DNA from: UBA1757 sp963617485
GTDB taxonomy: Bacteria; Bacteroidota; Bacteroidia; Bacteroidales; UBA1402
Direction: 5' to 3'
NCBI GenBank assembly: GCA_963617485.1
Contig: CAVEPA010000009.1
Span: forward strand, 1 to 64,000
DNA length: 64,000 nt
Of the stretch, positions 59,709-64,000 are shown one piece after another. Under the pieces are notes generated by a model that was given only the letters and a program-made list of their open reading frames with translations, was not told the origin of the DNA and did not search any database. The position numbers and the translations under genes are program-made. Numbering within the stretch: the stretch's first letter is position 1; every line of letters starts with the position of its first letter.

Positions 59709-60401
59709 CTATTCCTGTGACAGCCACAGCGAGGCTATGGCCAAATCGTCGGGAGTGGTTATCTTGATGTTGCGGCGACTGCCTTCCACCAAAGACACGC
59801 TATGGCCGGCAGCCTCCATCACCGAAGCATCATCCGTAAAAGTTTCCTGATAGCCACTCTGATAGGCCGACCACAAAGCATCAGCATCGAACACCTGAGG
59901 TGTTTGCACCAGTCGAAAAGCCGTACGGTCTTCGGCCAAACTTTGTCCATCGTCTGTCACCCGGCGGATGCTCTCCACCAATGCTTGTACAGGAATGGCC
60001 GCCCCGCTAATGGCAGCCTGGGCATAACAACGTTCCAACAAGGCCTTATCCACGAAGGGACGCACCGCATCGTGCACGGCCACCAGAGCCTTACCACACT
60101 CGGGCCCACGCAGCTGCTGTACCATCAGCAGGCCGCTTTTCACCGAATCGTAACGCTGTTGTCCGCCAAAGGCAAGGTGATGCGGCAGGTTAAAATGATG
60201 CTGCTCACACAATTCCAGCCAATAGTCCAGCTGATTCTCCGGCAAGACCAATACCAGCTCCAAAGCCTCATCATAGTTGCGGAAGGCCTCCAAGGTGCGC
60301 ATCAGCATAGGTTTGCCTCCCAAAAGCAAGAACTGCTTGGGAATCTGGCTGTTCATGCGTTTGCCACTGCCTCCTGCCACTATGACGGCGAACTTTTTCA
60401 T
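59709..60401 (-). CDS. ispD: 2-C-methyl-D-erythritol 4-phosphate cytidylyltransferase
   Basis: The 230-residue enzyme has the CTP-binding loop VAGGSGKRMNSQIPKQFL at the N-terminus, VHDAVRPFV in the middle, and TDDASVME plus the NIKITTPDDLAIA tail, as usual for IspD. It makes CDP-ME in the MEP pathway; ispG is at 39.4 kb, so the pathway genes are dispersed. It starts 3 bases after the alkaline phosphatase stop. Confidence 0.97.
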   Translation of the reverse strand: MKKFAVIVAGGSGKRMNSQIPKQFLLLGGKPMLMRTLEAFRNYDEALELVLVLPENQLDYWLELCEQHHFNLPHHLAFGGQQRYDSVKSGLLMVQQLRGPECGKALVAVHDAVRPFVDKALLERCYAQAAISGAAIPVQALVESIRRVTDDGQSLAEDRTAFRLVQTPQVFDADALWSAYQSGYQETFTDDASVMEAAGHSVSLVEGSRRNIKITTPDDLAIASLWLSQE

Positions 60402-60404
60402 GAC

Positions 60405-61511
60405 TTATTTCAATTTCATCAAGGAAGACATGATAGCCTTGTGGTCGGAATTCTGCAAGAAGGAAGGATAAGCATCCACGCCTGCCCCGAAGAGATACAC
60501 CGGCACAGCCACACCCGTATGTCCCGAAGTGTTGAAACGATGCTTGAAATCCTCGCCCTGCTGATAGGCTTTGTCTTGCAATACCGACAGACCGCCGGTT
60601 TCGTGATCGGCCGTCACCACCACCAAAGTGTTTTTCTGCTTGCGGGCAAAATCTACAGCCACCTGCACGGCCTTGTCAAAATCGAGGGTTTCTGCAACAA
60701 CGCCCTGCACATCGCTCGCATGACAGCGGAAATCGATGGCCGAACCCTCCACCATCAGCACGAAACCGTCCTTATCCTGACTAAGATAATCGATGGCAAG
60801 AGCCACTGCCTGAGGCAGATAATCGCCACGACCTTCGAGTTTTGCGGGTAGATGTTCTTCGGCGCAGAAAGCTAATAGGCTAGCTTGTTCGCTGGGGTTG
60901 CGCTGCTGGAGCGCGCTGCATTGCTGCAAGTCTTCGAAACTATTGAACAATTGTTTACCCTGTTCTTTCAAGGCTGAAGCAAGGTCGAGAGAATCGGCTC
61001 TGCCGCTCAAATGCTGGCGGCCGCCACCTATCATGATATTGGGCGTATAGTCGAGCATTTCTCGCGATATCACATCCATATTGCCGCGTTTTTCCGTGTG
61101 TGCGTAAAAACTGGCGGGTGTGGCATGACACAGGTCGCAAGTAACGACTATACCCGTTGCCTTGCCGTTGCGCTGTGCATCAACCAAGATAGAGTACATG
61201 GGCACAGAATCTGTGGTCATGCCTATCATCCCGTTGTTGGTTTTCCGTCCGCAAGCCAAAGCCGAACCACTGGCCGCCGAGTCGGTAATCTTTCTGTTGG
61301 CCGACCAAGTTTCCTGCAAGGCTATCGCATCAGCTTGCGACATCATCACAAGGGGGGCGTTCTGCGCCATAGCAGCAGCATAAGCTTGATTAAGGCCCAT
61401 ACCATCGCCAATCATAAAAATCACATTCTTGACAGGCTTTGCCGCCTGCAGTGCCATCGACACCATAAGCGCCGACAACAAGATGCCGTACTTTTTCATC
61501 TTATTCATCAT
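60405..61511 (-). CDS. Alkaline phosphatase, secreted
   Basis: The 368-residue protein has a signal peptide (YGILLSALMVSMALQAA) and the alkaline phosphatase core: VIFMIGDGMG (metal Asp), TDSAASGSALACG with nucleophile Ser78, and VTADHETGG. It is shorter than E. coli PhoA. A ribosome-site-like AGGAAG lies about 9 bases before the ATG at 61511, which overlaps xseB by 11 bases; ATG 61499 is an alternative. Confidence 0.93.
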   Translation of the reverse strand: MMNKMKKYGILLSALMVSMALQAAKPVKNVIFMIGDGMGLNQAYAAAMAQNAPLVMMSQADAIALQETWSANRKITDSAASGSALACGRKTNNGMIGMTTDSVPMYSILVDAQRNGKATGIVVTCDLCHATPASFYAHTEKRGNMDVISREMLDYTPNIMIGGGRQHLSGRADSLDLASALKEQGKQLFNSFEDLQQCSALQQRNPSEQASLLAFCAEEHLPAKLEGRGDYLPQAVALAIDYLSQDKDGFVLMVEGSAIDFRCHASDVQGVVAETLDFDKAVQVAVDFARKQKNTLVVVTADHETGGLSVLQDKAYQQGEDFKHRFNTSGHTGVAVPVYLFGAGVDAYPSFLQNSDHKAIMSSLMKLK

Positions 61512-61701
61512 TTTTCAATACTTCCTGCAAAGAAGTTTGGGTTTGCGTCAATTTTTTTTGACAAAAGGCTATCAGTTCACTGGCACGCTGCACTTGCTTT
61601 ACCATATCGTCCACATCGAGCTGGCCGTTCTGCAGTGCCTGCATGATGGTCTCCAGTTCGGCCATAGCCTCGGCGTAACTGGGAATCGTTTTCTTTGCCA
61701 T
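61501..61701 (-). CDS. xseB: Exodeoxyribonuclease VII small subunit
   Basis: The 66-residue protein has the XseB pattern SYAEAMAELETIMQALQNGQLDVDDMVKQVQRA, two helices of a coiled-coil hairpin that decorate the XseA subunit. It begins 2 bases after the xseA stop. Confidence 0.96.
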   Translation of the reverse strand: MAKKTIPSYAEAMAELETIMQALQNGQLDVDDMVKQVQRASELIAFCQKKLTQTQTSLQEVLKNDE

Positions 61702-61703
61702 AG

Positions 61704-62975
61704 TTATGTATTCTTTTTATCTTCCTGTTTGCAAGTACCTTTCACCGAAGTCAGCCGGGAAAAAGCCACACCGTCGCGCAGGCGCGTTTCCAGAATGCAG
61801 TCCGGTTTAAGCTGCTCCACCGATTTTACTATCTTGCCGTCCACCAAACTAAGGCTATAGCCCCGGTCGAGCTGGTCTTGCGGACTATATAGTTTCAACT
61901 GACTTTGCATCAGTTCCAATCGATGACGTTGTTCTTGTAAGCACTTTTCCGTACACTGGCCCAAGAGCATCCATTGCCGCTGCAAATAAAGCTGCTGACG
62001 GTAGACTGCTTGAGCGGTCGATATTTTCAACGCATCGGTATAACGCAGCAGTCGCTGTTTTCCTTCTTGCAGGAACTGTTGAACATATTGCCGCAAAGAC
62101 TGCTGATACTCTTGCAGTTGCTCCCATTGTCCCGACATGGATTCGCGCAGGAACTCGGCCACGGCCGTCGGCGTTTTCAGGGCTCGGTAAGCCACCAAAT
62201 CGGCCACCGACTCATCGCGTTCGTGTCCGATACCCGTCAAGACTGGCAGCGGGAACTGGGCGATGGACGCACAAAGGGCATAACTGTCGAAACAAGACAA
62301 ATCGGCCGTGGCACCGCCGCCGCGTATCATCACCACCACATCGAAACGGTCGGATTCCTCCATTATCGCATCGAGTGCCTGAAGGACGGACGCTTCGGCC
62401 TGATCGCCCTGCATCACCGCCGGGAACAAATTCCATTCAAATGCGAAGCCACTCTCTCTGAGTTGCACACAGAAGTCTTCGTAGCCCGCCGCCGTTGCCG
62501 ACGAAATAATAGCCAGACGTTGTGGCAACAAGGGCCAAGGCACTTCTTTGTTCAGGTCCAGAACCCCTTCCTGCTTGAGCCGCTGCAATATTTCCTGACG
62601 GCGGCGGGCCCAGTCGCCCAAAGTGTAGTTGGGGTCAATATCGGTAATGACCAGCGACAATCCATAGCACTCATGGTAGCTAACGCTCACTTCGACCAGC
62701 ACCTTCTGCCCGCGCGACAAGGACGTACCCGTACTCATCTGGAAGCGCGACGATAGGAAGAACCAAACATTAGACCAGATAACCGCCTTGGCCCGCGCCA
62801 GCAGACGGTCGCTACCGGCCTTCTTCTCGATAAGTTCCAAATAGCAATGCCCCGAAGCATTGGTCTTGCATTCAGCGATTTCGGCCGTAACCCAATACTT
62901 TTCGGGGAAAGCTTCGTCCAACACATCCTTCAGCAGCCGGTTGAACGCAGAGAGACTTATCGGGCCCGCGAACAT
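61704..62975 (-). CDS. xseA: Exodeoxyribonuclease VII large subunit
   Basis: The 423-residue nuclease subunit has an N-terminal OB-fold (SLSAFNRLLKDVLDEAFPEKYWVTAEIAE; KAVIWSNVWFFLSSR). The catalytic domain follows with LAIISSATAAGYEDF, VVMIRGGGATADLSCFD and GIGHERDESVADLVAY, and the C-terminus is a coiled coil. With XseB it degrades single-stranded DNA. It is directly upstream of xseB. Confidence 0.97.
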   Translation of the reverse strand: MFAGPISLSAFNRLLKDVLDEAFPEKYWVTAEIAECKTNASGHCYLELIEKKAGSDRLLARAKAVIWSNVWFFLSSRFQMSTGTSLSRGQKVLVEVSVSYHECYGLSLVITDIDPNYTLGDWARRRQEILQRLKQEGVLDLNKEVPWPLLPQRLAIISSATAAGYEDFCVQLRESGFAFEWNLFPAVMQGDQAEASVLQALDAIMEESDRFDVVVMIRGGGATADLSCFDSYALCASIAQFPLPVLTGIGHERDESVADLVAYRALKTPTAVAEFLRESMSGQWEQLQEYQQSLRQYVQQFLQEGKQRLLRYTDALKISTAQAVYRQQLYLQRQWMLLGQCTEKCLQEQRHRLELMQSQLKLYSPQDQLDRGYSLSLVDGKIVKSVEQLKPDCILETRLRDGVAFSRLTSVKGTCKQEDKKNT

Positions 62976-62984
62976 AGCTGATTG

Positions 62985-64000
62985 TTATACCGGTTGAATG
63001 CCTCTTTCTGCCAAAAGTTTCAGACTAAGGTCCTTCAACTTGAATTTCTGTATCTTACCACTTCCCGTCAAGGGGAATTCCTTGACAAAGAAAACATACT
63101 TGGGGATTTTGTGACGGGCAATCTTGCCACGGCAGAAGTCCTGAACCTGCTGTTCGTCCATTTGCACCCCTTCGTGCAAAATGATGAAGGCCCCCACCTG
63201 CTCGCCATATTTGGGAGAAGGCACGGCAGCCACCTGAACATCTTTCAGCCCGGGCAACTGGTAGAGAAACTCCTCGATTTCACGTGGATAGACGTTCTCA
63301 CCACCACGGATAATCATATCCTTAATACGTCCGGTAATGCGGTAATTGCCATTGGCATCCTTTACGCCAAGGTCGCCCGAATGGAGAAAACCATTGGCAT
63401 CGATAACCTCGGCAGTAGCCTGGGGATTCTTGTAATAACCCTTCATCACCAGATAGCCGCGACAACACATTTCACCTTGCTCGCCCACAGCGCATTCCTC
63501 ACCAGTTTCGGGGTTCAGCACCTTCACTTCCGTGAAAGGATACTCGCGGCCCACCGTGGTGCAGCGCGTTTCAAAAGAATCGTCCCAACGAGTCTGGGTC
63601 ATGCCCGGAGAACTTTCCGTCAAGCCGTAGACACTGGTAATATAGGTAATGTGCAGTTTTTCCGTCACGGCTCTCATCAGCTCGACAGGGCAGAGAGAAC
63701 CGGCCATGATGCCCGTCCGCAAGGAGGTGACATCGAACATATTGAACATCGGGTGGTTCAATTCAGCGATGAACATAGTAGGCACCCCGTACAAAGCCGT
63801 GCAGCGCTCCTTATGCACCGAAGCCAACACCACCAGCGGATCGAAAGACTCTATCATCACCTGAGTGCAGCCGTGAGTCAAGCAGTTCATGGTAGCCAGC
63901 ACCACGCCGAAGCAATGGAACAAAGGCACCGGAACGCAAAGCTTGTCGGCCGAAGTGAAGGCCATGTGCTCGCCCGTGAAGAATCCGTCGTTGACGATAT
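62985..64000 (-). CDS. AMP-binding acyl-CoA synthetase, C-terminal part (5' end outside window)
   Basis: The frame is open to the window edge, with IVNDGFFTGEHMAFTSADKLC still upstream of the first internal ATG at 63965, so the true start lies beyond 64000. Visible marks are the adenylation segment YGLTESSPGMTQT, the HSGDLGVKDANGNYRITGRIKDMIIRGGENVYPREIE hinge region, and the catalytic-lysine segment FPLTGSGKIQKFKLK. It activates a fatty or related acid to its CoA ester; chain length is unknown. It is followed by xseA after 9 bases. Confidence 0.9.
   Translation of the reverse strand, partial: IVNDGFFTGEHMAFTSADKLCVPVPLFHCFGVVLATMNCLTHGCTQVMIESFDPLVVLASVHKERCTALYGVPTMFIAELNHPMFNMFDVTSLRTGIMAGSLCPVELMRAVTEKLHITYITSVYGLTESSPGMTQTRWDDSFETRCTTVGREYPFTEVKVLNPETGEECAVGEQGEMCCRGYLVMKGYYKNPQATAEVIDANGFLHSGDLGVKDANGNYRITGRIKDMIIRGGENVYPREIEEFLYQLPGLKDVQVAAVPSPKYGEQVGAFIILHEGVQMDEQQVQDFCRGKIARHKIPKYVFFVKEFPLTGSGKIQKFKLKDLSLKLLAERGIQPV

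Noticed and set aside
1..64000. Insertion sequences, integrases, phage or plasmid genes
   Set aside because: No transposase, integrase, relaxase or phage structural gene was recognised in any open frame, and gene order is that of core metabolism.

Overview
The window reads as chromosomal core sequence from a member of the Bacteroidales (Bacteroidota) of roughly 50% G+C. The support is: repeated promoters of the Bacteroides type (TTTG or TTG, 18-21 bases, TAnnTTTG); families typical of the phylum (DUF4294, DUF4296, DUF4369 thioredoxin-like lipoprotein, long-form IspG, ResB-CcsA fusion, TraR/DksA-like protein with a reduced zinc site, DoxX-tpiA operon, sigma-54 with an acidic insert); many Bacteroidota-style lipoproteins; and no sign of plasmid, phage, IS or CRISPR. 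The species cannot be named from the sequence alone.

Layout. 1-1.4 kb: two family-2 glycosyltransferases, the first cut by the window edge. 1.4-4.5 kb, leftward: HIT protein, greA, a thioredoxin-like lipoprotein and an RlmI-like methyltransferase. 4.5-6 kb: metK behind a divergent promoter pair and an apparent SAM-II riboswitch. 6-9.7 kb: a DUF4294 protein, a 58-bp direct repeat, and a two-gene unit for a secreted protein plus an exported helix-hairpin-helix protein. 9.7-12 kb: purD and a membrane protein. 12-18.5 kb, leftward operon: purB, rluB, asnS, rnz, GHL10 lipoprotein. 18.7 kb: tRNA-Val. 19-25.5 kb, leftward: outer-membrane porin-like protein, imelysin, di-haem oxidoreductase and ResB-CcsA cytochrome c maturation, which look like an iron/haem-linked envelope module. 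25.7-29.2 kb: pectate lyase, a HAD phosphatase fused to RibF, and a CAT-anticodon tRNA. 29.3-32.9 kb: a C26-M19 peptidase fusion, an M28 enzyme and rnhB. 32.9-35.5 kb: ABC exporter and FKBP lipoprotein. 35.6-41.3 kb: nucleoside kinase, rpoN, purE, ispG. 41.2-53.1 kb: Omp85-family protein, SPOUT methyltransferase, the ileS-dksA-lspA-DUF4296 operon, TrmN6-like methyltransferase, DivIC and dnaX. 53.1-64 kb: POT transporter, then a long leftward gene string (acyl-CoA ligase, xseA, xseB, phosphatase, ispD, recG, DUF1599, DoxX protein, tpiA).

The most unusual signal is not a gene. At least nine long, GC-rich, nearly perfect inverted repeats (stems of 10 to 27 bp, loops of 2 to 8 bases) sit inside protein-coding sequence in eight genes, mostly in linkers or variable loops. 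They resemble the terminator hairpin after tpiA but lie in mid-gene, and their number and length exceed chance expectation by a wide margin. Other points worth attention are the SAM-II-like leader of metK, a possible terminator hairpin in the greA leader, the HAD-RibF fusion, and the exported helix-hairpin-helix protein with a barrel-like C-terminus.
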